Assembly (NCBI GenBank): GCA_017621705.1
Contig: JAGASR010000007.1
Coordinates: forward strand, 1-63,479
Direction of reading: 5' to 3'
From: Clostridia bacterium
GTDB taxonomy: Bacteria > Bacillota > Clostridia > Oscillospirales > UBA644
DNA: 63,479 nt
The notes below the pieces were generated by a model. It was not told the DNA's origin. It searched no databases and saw only the letters and a program-made list of their open reading frames with translations. Made by a program: the position numbers and the translations under genes. Numbering within the stretch: the first letter of the stretch is position 1; the number at the start of each line of letters is the position of its first letter. Shown here piece after piece: positions 54,301 to 61,282 of the stretch.

Positions 54301-56108
54301 CTACCCATAACATTACTGTCACCGCCGACCATACCTGCAAAGAAACGACCTGCCTCATCGCTTGTTTTATCCGAAATAGTCAATTCAACAGAATATGTGG
54401 TAACATTTTCATCAGTACCCTTAATAATATTACCGAGAGTTACGGCAGGACCTTGGATATCAAAATATACCTGCTTATCGGTAGCGAGGGTAAGAGTATA
54501 AACGCCGCCGTCATTTTCGACTTCGGTCATGGAGTTATTGAATAAGTCTTCGATATATTGACCGCCGTGAAGTTTAACGGGTCTGATCTGTTTACCCGTT
54601 TCTTCGGGAGCAACGTCATATAACGGCAGCGGATTGAATACCAATTGGGAAATCGAAGCGCTGCCGTTGACATAAGCAGCTTTTTGCTCCTTTGAAAGAT
54701 ATGTACGAAGAGGGGTCCCGTATATATCCTTAACATTCCATTCAAGGTAGATATTCGATTTTTCCTCATCGGTAAGAGTCTGGATCTGCTCATTAAGCTC
54801 AACAGTTGCATAGAAAGAATCGGAAGAACCTACAAAGAGGTCAGACCATTTGAGATCTGTTGTGTCTTCCCAGCTTGTCAGATCTTTGCCGCTTGTATTT
54901 GACGCAGGAAGGCAATCACCTGTAAGGAATATATTATCGACATACGGGTCAACAGTATCAATTCTCACATTGATATTTTTGATATTTCCAAGCTTAAAGG
55001 TATTACCGACATTGTCGACAATCGGAAGAGGTGCAGTGTAATACACGTTCTGATTGTAACTCGGGGAACAGTAATCGCTAAGAGGATAAGGATACTTTAT
55101 GGGGTACGAGCCATACGTACATTTATCGATAATATTACGGATGACCCATTCCTTTCCGGTTGCCTGGAGCGCAGCCCAGTCTTCGGGAAGGATCTCGAAA
55201 CCGAGTTTACCCTTACCTGTACCTTTATTTGTATAACCGCTGAGGAACTCTACGCATGTTGCATCAACGATCATACTTTCACCGTTCGGATCGATAGCGG
55301 GAGTCATTTCCAACTGGACATTGAAAACTTCGCTGAGAAGCTCTTTGTTGAGCACATCTTCATCGACAGGACGAAGTTCCTCGGTGAAATTGAACCAGAT
55401 CAGCGGCGTGTCGTTTTCTCTCATCTGCAGTTCAGCGCCAGTTATATAAGGATTATCGACCTCAGCAAAAACTGCGGTGATATTTTTGACCTTAGCGGTA
55501 ATGGGAACAGTTATGCTTCTGAACCAGGTCCAACCCTGATTATCGGTAGCCCAGTTTCCCAATGAGGCAAACGAACCGATTCTCTGATAGCTGAGAGCGT
55601 TCCTGTTAGTCTGATAATGATATCGACTAGTACCATGATGTTGAACATCCCAATAGAGATACATTCTGAAACTTCTCTCTCTGAAAGCCTGATAATAGTT
55701 TCTGGTATCAACAAAAGAGAGATCGATAGTGAAATCTTTAAGTTTCCATTTATCGATCATATCTACTCTGCCGGCAAAAACAATATCACTTGTGTGATAG
55801 CCGTTGCTGTAATCATGAGTACCGTTAACGTCATTCTGAGCATTGATCATATTAGCCTGGTTATATTTTGCATACAGCTCATAATGACTCATCAGATCTT
55901 CGGGCATGGCAATATAGCCAATGTACAGAGGCCAACGATAATAGCCGTCGGACTCGGGAGTATCACCGTAATACGTACCCGACTGTGCGGCATAAGTGAA
56001 CAAACTTATACCGTCAAACATTCCTATCAAAAACGCCAAAGTAAGACAAGCACTTACTACCCGTTTATTTAAAACGGTGCGCAGAAGGAATTCCTTAATT
56101 TTTTTCAT
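48363..56108 (-). CDS. Giant secreted surface protein with Ig-like repeats
   Basis: 2581 residues. A signal sequence ends near SLFTYAAQS. The remainder is a long array of beta domains. Many carry bacterial Ig-like blocks such as VDTVDPYVDNIFLTGD, VYDKYNNVTQLPTVNF and VVDEAGNAVSVPVNV (the DxAGN type seen in Big_3/cadherin-like arrays). No enzyme motif, LPxTG or C-terminal helix is visible, so it may be held by its anchored operon partner. ATG 56108 follows GGAGG by about 7 bases. It is the first gene of the operon and lies divergent from the LytTR system. The function, perhaps adhesion, is inferred. Confidence 0.82.
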   Translation of the reverse strand: MKKIKEFLLRTVLNKRVVSACLTLAFLIGMFDGISLFTYAAQSGTYYGDTPESDGYYRWPLYIGYIAMPEDLMSHYELYAKYNQANMINAQNDVNGTHDYSNGYHTSDIVFAGRVDMIDKWKLKDFTIDLSFVDTRNYYQAFRERSFRMYLYWDVQHHGTSRYHYQTNRNALSYQRIGSFASLGNWATDNQGWTWFRSITVPITAKVKNITAVFAEVDNPYITGAELQMRENDTPLIWFNFTEELRPVDEDVLNKELLSEVFNVQLEMTPAIDPNGESMIVDATCVEFLSGYTNKGTGKGKLGFEILPEDWAALQATGKEWVIRNIIDKCTYGSYPIKYPYPLSDYCSPSYNQNVYYTAPLPIVDNVGNTFKLGNIKNINVRIDTVDPYVDNIFLTGDCLPASNTSGKDLTSWEDTTDLKWSDLFVGSSDSFYATVELNEQIQTLTDEEKSNIYLEWNVKDIYGTPLRTYLSKEQKAAYVNGSASISQLVFNPLPLYDVAPEETGKQIRPVKLHGGQYIEDLFNNSMTEVENDGGVYTLTLATDKQVYFDIQGPAVTLGNIIKGTDENVTTYSVELTISDKTSDEAGRFFAGMVGGDSNVMGSFSLYSNDDIPAIEYSYSLLPASETFTGIYANSGTLGSRTSQSPSPITVPSEGKYILYLKLNNTDNIEISDQTGAALDFTLWDILGNTSQQTQPLSGLQLDNVAPTASVSSETSVSVADTNSARFNATVTAQDVNGISKFEYKWGSEGVVNQETCNNNYKVTFSVPEKTVSGSGTVSDTLDIRVYDKYNNVTQLPTVNFSADLSKYIPQASYSGDPLTPSSVNDIIISAPLTTEDGSKVGGYIRVEYTDANGIIHRGQSVVGASESISLFGTNSLKWYDNSTGSFVESNGDFLTAIYGDAAFTIWAYEKEIEASQDAVASTEKAQSMTVSISRTSPRNDAHSVAFGNLTLSNGALSEIYGEYNSYRYYGFTPENFKDARYNFTIVNAIRPDWSTVDVDWDNSYAVLLKVNNDGSLSGTDAEVTARIPLSSGINQTMIVPAAGINGSKFETGVYVWKVCIAQKAGGSQEFIAPTRLLYDAVEPNAEFGVYSFTDEISLQIGEYGAFDADDPDAYDHTLDCLTFTQSNADGSPLKTIEVSAGVVYDGYSDNFEIIKDKNGKNSYAVIPTGGSGRINTLIEIDLGQFDGNTYMGRELGILKGIRYWNANAPVDLEALPFELDYQNDQYAYLTLYKDIEWYDPNNGRNIVVDDLSVLEPAKSHSDFRLTLGKNRIAYQLQLTNGEMSDVMYFDLILRTTIPTVNVEFEPGPGKDVTYTLDDGTVFEQRHTNSVTASVTGYNSVSGSLDFYQLTAGQYISGHDTYSYALRKVSDPNNIVLTRGSDPYNYPPQDNYGCPDVQDFFIAVDEYGNGVVILPFIGDENDAGNSQFDTLINPGLGKISSLNVTRAYDYNVDENGRYMLTINHTYSNESNNSIERVMDGYSVQLDDREPVYINAADNNADIVEGVNDAGIYRIDNVGRVFFSVPYNPNVELGAELGHTVTVRAYLNGEVTDEKVYRSAPIDMYNSYNVKPTVYAYGSSFGEVRIESYFDDGDKTDKRFGRPYILIDGAEDFNTYHFIRAYESGTVTVNFIDKFGDSYSQEVNLNLPSDPKVTISTTEPTVGPVVVTITSELYDLSVEKVHSYNDPNYEKIAVPDGTIVEGDGTKELKLTFYNNTFFDMENPDDSTSLFSYDNVTVYYSESDDSATNSIDIIVDNIYNEPIKPKIEWSYLEQDVIDTYVVDGVTYNNVVFGTVEAWVVDENEIPLIDPLTGTTPTFTFEPGGVTSYTFSGYTNIVGTAGEDITATLPVTLLEKVYSEIPNEETTPVADIWAPDVAINGASIYDGELQYVLAAYLNTTLRDETSPVSTIAGEWISDWSETYGSSMIFSDMNNLIGCFGWADSYRLDVNVLDESSTKVFVTAENNTAAPNYVGGTSDTIDGVKVIGRSVAVSQNCSFIIHVVDEAGNAVSVPVNVTALGAEAPVPSYSLALSKDGTEVRAYLIAPNVDGISNLQITDGTFAPDPSAKVEDDTESSFYGDQYLVYTTNGNKTLYYSYELNGRTVTGQLTFNIDKIDTTGISIVSGPKWSANYDPNATADNLEQLWIKMTNQDITAQFTFNKNISEAYFTDAQGNRITPAYATVAFLGTQATVSYSYNETALKLVCVSAANSNHTVSFDLPAIVSIDKSAPAIFDTAISYSENHRNALITLKLSEQVVFQGDGQYITEVEDDYLYYTKSQKVSENGDYKFAFVDRAGNRTEKSVTINGIVSDGITMHISTTANDSGIVDPSTLIPNVGDTVYIKTDRDAKITVDHTSSEISATANQWTAVQIVESLSGLYPIIRAFDAYGNSAVIQLDSVPLKDKNAPSMIMLRNLLSVSLESTDAEIEALLKGNIIVSDETTPADQLVYEFTYSRLMVGGTTSVTYKVTDSSGNSSSCVGQIRFYGANELVVKVNGEVVERDDTVVVSKDDINLEISSAGEPYKVMWKTGIKTVAQVKINAETLTSYTEEAKSYELGFDENGYYTVVITTQSQDTYRVILYVED

Positions 56109-56269
56109 ATAGTATCCTCCATATATATTTGAAACACTGCGCTGTTTCACGCAGAAGTATTTCACGATTTTATTTTGCGACTTTCTCGAAAGTCAAATTC
56201 CCCTGCCCTGTTTCGCTTTATTTTTAAAGGCATGGGATATGGACATAAAAAGCCAGTTTAATTCTTTAT

Positions 56270-56298
56270 ATTATAACATACTTTTTTACCATAAAATT
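56270..56298 (-). promoter_or_regulatory. Promoter of the giant-protein operon (weak -35)
   Basis: Minus strand: TATAAT (56270-56275) with AATTTT in the -35 position (56293-56298), 17 bases apart. The poor -35 fits activator dependence. The leader to 56108 is about 155 bases with no recognised element. Confidence 0.65.
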
Positions 56299-56301
56299 GA
56301 A

Positions 56302-56337
56302 TTGCGAAGAATTTGCACATTTTTGCGCAGAATTTGC
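56302..56337. promoter_or_regulatory. Candidate LytTR operator: 15-bp direct repeat, 21-bp period
   Basis: TTGCGAAGAATTTGC (56302-56316) and TTGCGCAGAATTTGC (56323-56337) differ at one base and start 21 bases apart, two helical turns. They lie just upstream of the -35 box of the giant-protein promoter, the place where AgrA/ComE-type LytTR regulators bind. The LytTR regulator gene starts 131 bases to the right. Confidence 0.75.
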
Positions 56338-56407
56338 CACCATGTTTTTCATTAATTGAACCGTAAATACATACAATTACTTTTTTATTTCTTTTTCGGC
56401 ATCCGTC

Positions 56408-56436
56408 TTGAAATTTATGCCATTTAGTGCTATAAT
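56408..56436 (+). promoter_or_regulatory. Promoter of the LytTR two-component genes
   Basis: TTGAAA (56408-56413), 17 bases, TATAAT (56431-56436), about 33 bases before ATG 56469. Confidence 0.8.
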
Positions 56437-56468
56437 TAAATGCGTAAAAGGGTTTACGAGGTGATTAA

Positions 56469-57209
56469 ATGAAAATTGCTGTTTGCGATGACGATGAGAT
56501 CTGCAGGACCCAGGTCGTCGAAATAATTGAAGACTATAAAGAGGAATGTCATGGAACGAAGATAACATTCAATGTTTTTTCGGATCCGAAGTCACTTTTG
56601 AATTCCGTTCGTGAAGGCAAAAAATATGATGTGTATATTCTGGATATCGTTATGAATGAGATCAACGGCATACAGCTCGGTCAAAGTATAAGAGCTGAAA
56701 AAGGCGGAGCCGACAGTAAAATAATATATCTTACAAACAGTAAAGAATATGCGCTTGATGCTTTCAAGGTACGTGCGTTTGACTATCTTCTTAAACCAGT
56801 TGAAAAGGAAAGCTTCTGCAAAGCAATGGATGAAGTTGTAAACCTCATTCATATAAAGCAGGATAAGAACGCAATTATTAAAACCAGAGACGGGAATGCT
56901 CGAATCTCTTTTGACAGAATACTTTACGTTGAGCTTTCAAACAGAAACCTTATATATCATCTGACAGACGGTGTTCAGATCAAAAGCACAACCATACGCG
57001 GCTCCTTTACGGAAGCGATAAGCGAACTGATCGAAGACAGCAGATTTGTACAATGCGGGGCAAGCGTACTGGTAAATCTGTATCATATAACGTCGATAGA
57101 AAACGAGGGGGTCATCTTCAGAACTTCCGAAAGGATCTATCTGAATAAAAAACTTTGCCGCGAACTTCGCGGTACCTGGAATAATTTCTGGATATTACAG
57201 GAGGGATAA
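56469..57209 (+). CDS. LytTR-family response regulator
   Basis: 246 residues. The receiver has acidic residues CDDDE, the phospho-acceptor Asp in DVYILDIVMNEING, and Lys in LLKPVEK. The LytTR DNA-binding domain (about 140-240) has RILYVELSNRNLIYHLTDG, RFVQCGASVLVNLYHI and LNKKLCRELR, as in AgrA/LytR/VirR. GAGGTG precedes ATG. It is followed after 3 bases by its kinase. The likely target is the divergent giant-protein operon, through the direct repeat between them. Confidence 0.93.
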   Translation: MKIAVCDDDEICRTQVVEIIEDYKEECHGTKITFNVFSDPKSLLNSVREGKKYDVYILDIVMNEINGIQLGQSIRAEKGGADSKIIYLTNSKEYALDAFKVRAFDYLLKPVEKESFCKAMDEVVNLIHIKQDKNAIIKTRDGNARISFDRILYVELSNRNLIYHLTDGVQIKSTTIRGSFTEAISELIEDSRFVQCGASVLVNLYHITSIENEGVIFRTSERIYLNKKLCRELRGTWNNFWILQEG

Positions 57210-57212
57210 GGT

Positions 57213-58502
57213 ATGATTATTTTAAGAGATATTTCCGTTATGTGGTCAATGGTCCATACGCTTATTATTTTTTTGTTTCTGTTTGAATCTCGATATTCAA
57301 GGAAAAAAACAATTGTAATAACGCTTTCAACGATGATACCGCTGATGCTCGTAAACCTTGCGCTTTTTATAGGCCTCGGTTTTGATAAATACGGACCGCT
57401 GATGCTACTGACTTTATCGATACCGAGTTGTATTGTTTTTTATATTTTATCGAAACACAGAGACGGAAGATTTTTCTTTACATTTTGTATGATCGACACA
57501 ACGGCACTCGAGATAATTTATATCACAAACATTCTAAACTATTATATTACTCCAAACAGTTATATCGTTATGTTCATTATAAGAATGATATCATATCCGT
57601 TAATCGAAATATTGTTATATAAAAAAGTGCGTAAAATGTTCCTCGATATACAGAAAAAAACAAAAAAAGGATGGGCTGTTTTTGCGATAATCGGTGCATC
57701 ATTCTATATTGCGATAACTCTCCTGATGACATACCCTACCCCGATAACTTCCAGGCCGGAGTATATGCCTGTGATATTCATTCTGTTTGTTCTGATGCCT
57801 GTTATTTATTTGAATATTATTATGACGTTAAAGAGTCAGCAGGAAATGCATGAAATGGAAGAACAGGACATGATGCTGAAAATGCAGGTATCCAGTCTGA
57901 CGACACGAATGGATGAACTCGCGAGTGCAGACGAGAAATTTCGCATTGAACGACATAATTTCCGACACAAACTTCAGACGATAGCGGGACTGATAAACAA
58001 AGAACAATATACCGAATGTCTTCATCTTCTTGAAGAATATGACGATTCTCTTGATAAGACAAAGATCGAACGGTATTGCCAGCATCCGATACTCGACGCA
58101 ATGCTCTCAACATATATCACAAAAGCAAAAGATAAAGATATTCGCTTGAATATGGGCTTTTCGTTTCCAGATGATCTTCCCGGAAACGAAACAGAGCTTG
58201 CAACGGCTATCGCCAATGCTCTTGAAAATGCGATAAATGCCTGTGAAAAGATCGAACAGCAAAAACGTTTTATCGAAATAAAAGCTATCAATCACCCTCA
58301 GTTTATAATGAAGATATCCAACAGTTACCAAGGAGATATCGAATTCAACGATGACGGAATTCCCGTAAATCAGGATACAGATCACGGTTTCGGCTCACGT
58401 TTTATCGCTACATTCTGCAACAAAAACGGTGGATATTATCAGTTTACGGCTGACGGCGAAGTTTTTACGCTGATGCTGAATTTCAATGAGATCCGAACAT
58501 AA
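57213..58502 (+). CDS. GHKL-type sensor histidine kinase (AgrC-like)
   Basis: 429 residues. About six membrane helices fill the first 215 residues. A coiled-coil (about 205-250) leads to the His region RHNFRHKLQTIAGLI (His near 252). The GHKL ATPase has NALENAINACE (N box) and DHGFGSRFI (G box). AgrC-like kinases often sense peptides. I found no AgrD-type peptide or AgrB gene in the window. Pairs with the LytTR regulator just upstream (AGGAGG site inside its end). Confidence 0.9.
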   Translation: MIILRDISVMWSMVHTLIIFLFLFESRYSRKKTIVITLSTMIPLMLVNLALFIGLGFDKYGPLMLLTLSIPSCIVFYILSKHRDGRFFFTFCMIDTTALEIIYITNILNYYITPNSYIVMFIIRMISYPLIEILLYKKVRKMFLDIQKKTKKGWAVFAIIGASFYIAITLLMTYPTPITSRPEYMPVIFILFVLMPVIYLNIIMTLKSQQEMHEMEEQDMMLKMQVSSLTTRMDELASADEKFRIERHNFRHKLQTIAGLINKEQYTECLHLLEEYDDSLDKTKIERYCQHPILDAMLSTYITKAKDKDIRLNMGFSFPDDLPGNETELATAIANALENAINACEKIEQQKRFIEIKAINHPQFIMKISNSYQGDIEFNDDGIPVNQDTDHGFGSRFIATFCNKNGGYYQFTADGEVFTLMLNFNEIRT

Positions 58503-58513
58503 CTATAAAAATT

Positions 58514-58541
58514 GCCCGTAACGTATAAAAACGTTACGGGC
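58514..58541. terminator. Bidirectional terminator between convergent genes
   Basis: A perfect 10-bp stem GCCCGTAACG / CGTTACGGGC, followed by TTATTTATTT on the plus strand and by AATTTTTATAG on the minus strand. It separates the kinase gene from the lipoprotein gene. Confidence 0.88.
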
Positions 58542-58557
58542 TTATTTATTTCAGATT

Positions 58558-61239
58558 TTAAGAGAAATCTTTTACATAATCAGAATCAATAAAAACAGTT
58601 ATTTCAAGTCCGGAGTCGACACATTCAAAGACCAAAGCAAGATAGCTTTTACCCGCCATTGATGATCTTTTGATATTATCGCTCAGCGCGATCAATTTAG
58701 CATTTTCAGGTATTATATTTTTATCTATTTCAGCAGTTTCCTCGGGAGTATGTTGTCTGTAACCGCTTGAAGCATATTCGCCGGATTTAAATATATTAAT
58801 ATTATCCTGCCAACCGTCTTTTAACAGATCGGAAAATTCAATTACTTCTCCCGTTTTTCCGTCGAAAAGAAGTTCAATATCATTACCATACAAAACAACG
58901 AAGTCATCAGAATACCCTGTAAGACCAAATGTTGTTGTATAGTAGAAAAATGAGACTTCACTTTCAGAAACGGATGAATAGTAACGCTTTACATACTCTT
59001 TGACATTATCAACAGAATACGTTTCCGTAATATATTTTCTCACATAATCATGTATCTTTTTGTTTCTTTCGCCGAATTCATCTGTCTCATCAAGCAGTTT
59101 GACCCTGATCTCATATTTTTCCTCGATAATAACATTTTCGTAAATCGGGTACGAATGTGTTGAGGTAAACAACATCTTAGTATGAACATCGTTATCAAAA
59201 ATATTATCCATATCATTGGGTTCATTATAGCAAAGATATTCTTTATCGAGCGAAATATTATATATTTCACCGACGCAGAAGATAGGATTATTATAATTGA
59301 AATATATTGAATTAAAGGTCATTGCAAAATGATCTGTGGATGTAAGCTTTGTTATATCATTATATGTAATGGGCAAGTGGAAAAAGCCTTGATTATACGA
59401 ACCCAAAGGTTTATCTGTCAAAAGCTTATATAATGCCTCGTCAATATCCACACCCTCATAAAAAAGCTTTTCAAACGGTATTTCCTTGCCATTTATAAGA
59501 TCATAATACACCGTTTCAGCGTAATAACAGAACGGTCTGTCAGCACCGTCACTGTAAAATACACCTGCAAGAATGCACATATATCCATTTTGTACAGTGA
59601 TGGTAATATCCTTTCTCGGCTCAAAATAATCGTTCTGAAATATTCTTTTTTCTGAAAGATTAAAGGTATGATTTTCCAAGCGTTTAAGCGTTTCAATATA
59701 CTTTTCCGCATCGGGTATCATTGCTTCATATTTTGCTTCAAGTTCCGAAATCTTCTTATTGATTTCAGCTTCAAGATCCTTATTGGATATACCGCTTATC
59801 TGCCATGAGGTAGTCTTTGATTGCTCCATCAAATCAGTATAGGTATATGCGGTAAATCCAAGGGAAAATACGCCACCGACTCGTAACTCTGTATCCCCTG
59901 CAGTATACTTTACGGTAGGTATTTTATAATCCTGCGGCTTCGGTTTTCCCGTTCCGGTAAGTTCAAGATATTCTCTTTTTACGTTTTCAAAAGGAACATA
60001 TCCGACTTCAGCGATCGCCGTCTGACCGTCAACGGATGAGATCCAGGATGCGGTCTTTGTTATAGCTTCTGTTGCGGAATTCCTATCGTAAATGAGATAG
60101 TTAAAGTTGACAAGCGGATATTCTTTTGATGCGATAGTTTCTTTTGTAGGTTCGATGCCGTCAACTTTTATGAATTTCAGAGTATCACCGAGACCGTACA
60201 TATCAGCGGCATAAGCATAAACTGAGTAACCGATCGCATTTTCGGAGTTATCATAGCTTTTTATCGCTGCGACAAGGGAATCCATCGCATCGGGAACGAG
60301 TTCATAAGGAGCAGACATCAGTTTCGTATCCGACATGAACTGATTCATATAGTTCTGGCTTCCCGAGGTTCTGTTTCGCTGAAAAGCGACTATCTCAATA
60401 TCGTTGCCGCCGACTTCCTTCCAATTTGTGATCTTTCCGGAATAAATATCCTTGATCTGCTGCTGAGTGAGCGAATCTACGGGGTTATCGGCATTGACTA
60501 TAAAAACGAAAGCCTCGGAGGCTACGGGGACAAGTTCAAGATCCATTCCCGCCTTTGCCGCCTGATCGTTTTGTTCTGGCGAAAGCGGAGTTGAAAAGAT
60601 CATATCGACTTCCTTATTGAGAAGTCTCTCGAACGAGCCGTAAGTTGTCGTATGCTTAACCATGGCGAGGGCTTCGGTAAAAGAAATTCCGTATAATTTT
60701 GCTTTAAGCCCCATTTCGAGAAGAATGAGCGAAGTCGACCCATCCATCTTGGGAAGATTTTCCCTGAGATAAAGGATATCTTCGAACGGAGTCTCGTAAT
60801 CCTCAGGGTTTTCGATATTTTCATATTCGTCGATCGGCACAAAATCAGAAGACTCATCCCATGGAATCTCAACTTCGGGCAATTCCTCTGGAAGCTCCGG
60901 TACAGGTTCTTCAATTACAAGATCATCTTCAACGGGAGGCTCTTCGACAACAGGTTCCTCGATCACGGGTTCTTCTATCACGGGTTCTTCTATCACGGGT
61001 TCTTCTTCAATTACAGGTTCCTCTTCGATCACGGGGTCTTCTTCGATTACGGGTTCTTCCTCGATTACTGGGTCTTCCTCAATTACTGGGTCCTCTTCAA
61101 TTACGAGATCATCGGTAACCGAATCTTCTATTACGGGATCATCCTGTTCGATATCGGGAACATCTTGATTACATGCCGCAAGCGATGACGCAAGCATTGA
61201 TATAGCCAATAATGCGGCTATCAGTCTGTTTTTCTTCAT
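58558..61239 (-). CDS. Lipoprotein: PstS-like binding domain joined to RsiV-like DUF4163/DUF3298
   Basis: 893 residues. Lipobox LAAC with Cys23. Residues about 28-120 are an acidic repeat (VIEEDP and EEPVIE units). About 155-440 form a PBP-like binding domain of the PstS superfamily, with SFERLLNKEVDMIF, DIYSGKITNWKEVGG and FQRNRTSGSQNYM. From about 500 to 890 the sequence resembles DUF4163/DUF3298 of the RsiV/YbbJ group (AGVFYSDGADRPFCYYAETV, YYDLINGKEIPFEKLF, NPIFCVGEIYNISL). RsiV uses this region to bind lysozyme. The ligand and partner here are unknown, and no permease is present. It lies 43 bases after a paralog. Confidence 0.82.
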   Translation of the reverse strand: MKKNRLIAALLAISMLASSLAACNQDVPDIEQDDPVIEDSVTDDLVIEEDPVIEEDPVIEEEPVIEEDPVIEEEPVIEEEPVIEEPVIEEPVIEEPVVEEPPVEDDLVIEEPVPELPEELPEVEIPWDESSDFVPIDEYENIENPEDYETPFEDILYLRENLPKMDGSTSLILLEMGLKAKLYGISFTEALAMVKHTTTYGSFERLLNKEVDMIFSTPLSPEQNDQAAKAGMDLELVPVASEAFVFIVNADNPVDSLTQQQIKDIYSGKITNWKEVGGNDIEIVAFQRNRTSGSQNYMNQFMSDTKLMSAPYELVPDAMDSLVAAIKSYDNSENAIGYSVYAYAADMYGLGDTLKFIKVDGIEPTKETIASKEYPLVNFNYLIYDRNSATEAITKTASWISSVDGQTAIAEVGYVPFENVKREYLELTGTGKPKPQDYKIPTVKYTAGDTELRVGGVFSLGFTAYTYTDLMEQSKTTSWQISGISNKDLEAEINKKISELEAKYEAMIPDAEKYIETLKRLENHTFNLSEKRIFQNDYFEPRKDITITVQNGYMCILAGVFYSDGADRPFCYYAETVYYDLINGKEIPFEKLFYEGVDIDEALYKLLTDKPLGSYNQGFFHLPITYNDITKLTSTDHFAMTFNSIYFNYNNPIFCVGEIYNISLDKEYLCYNEPNDMDNIFDNDVHTKMLFTSTHSYPIYENVIIEEKYEIRVKLLDETDEFGERNKKIHDYVRKYITETYSVDNVKEYVKRYYSSVSESEVSFFYYTTTFGLTGYSDDFVVLYGNDIELLFDGKTGEVIEFSDLLKDGWQDNINIFKSGEYASSGYRQHTPEETAEIDKNIIPENAKLIALSDNIKRSSMAGKSYLALVFECVDSGLEITVFIDSDYVKDFS
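60880..61125 (-). repeat. In-gene tandem repeat encoding Val-Ile-Glu-Glu-Asp/Glu-Pro
   Basis: About a dozen 15- to 18-bp units with the core ATTGAAGAAGAACCCGTA-like sequence encode an acidic stalk. The units differ by whole codons, so the length can vary by slippage or recombination without breaking the frame. It is coding sequence, not a CRISPR. Confidence 0.85.
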
Positions 61240-61282
61240 AACATATTCTCCTCTCTGTTAGTTAGTTACAGGAAAATTTCGG

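Noticed and set aside
56109..58502. AgrBD-type peptide signal genes beside the LytTR pair
   Set aside because: Both strands between the giant gene and the next terminator were read; no small cationic or Cys-containing peptide gene with a ribosome site was found.
60880..61125. Regular short repeats as a possible CRISPR array
   Set aside because: Units are 15-18 bp with no spacers and stay in frame inside a coding region.
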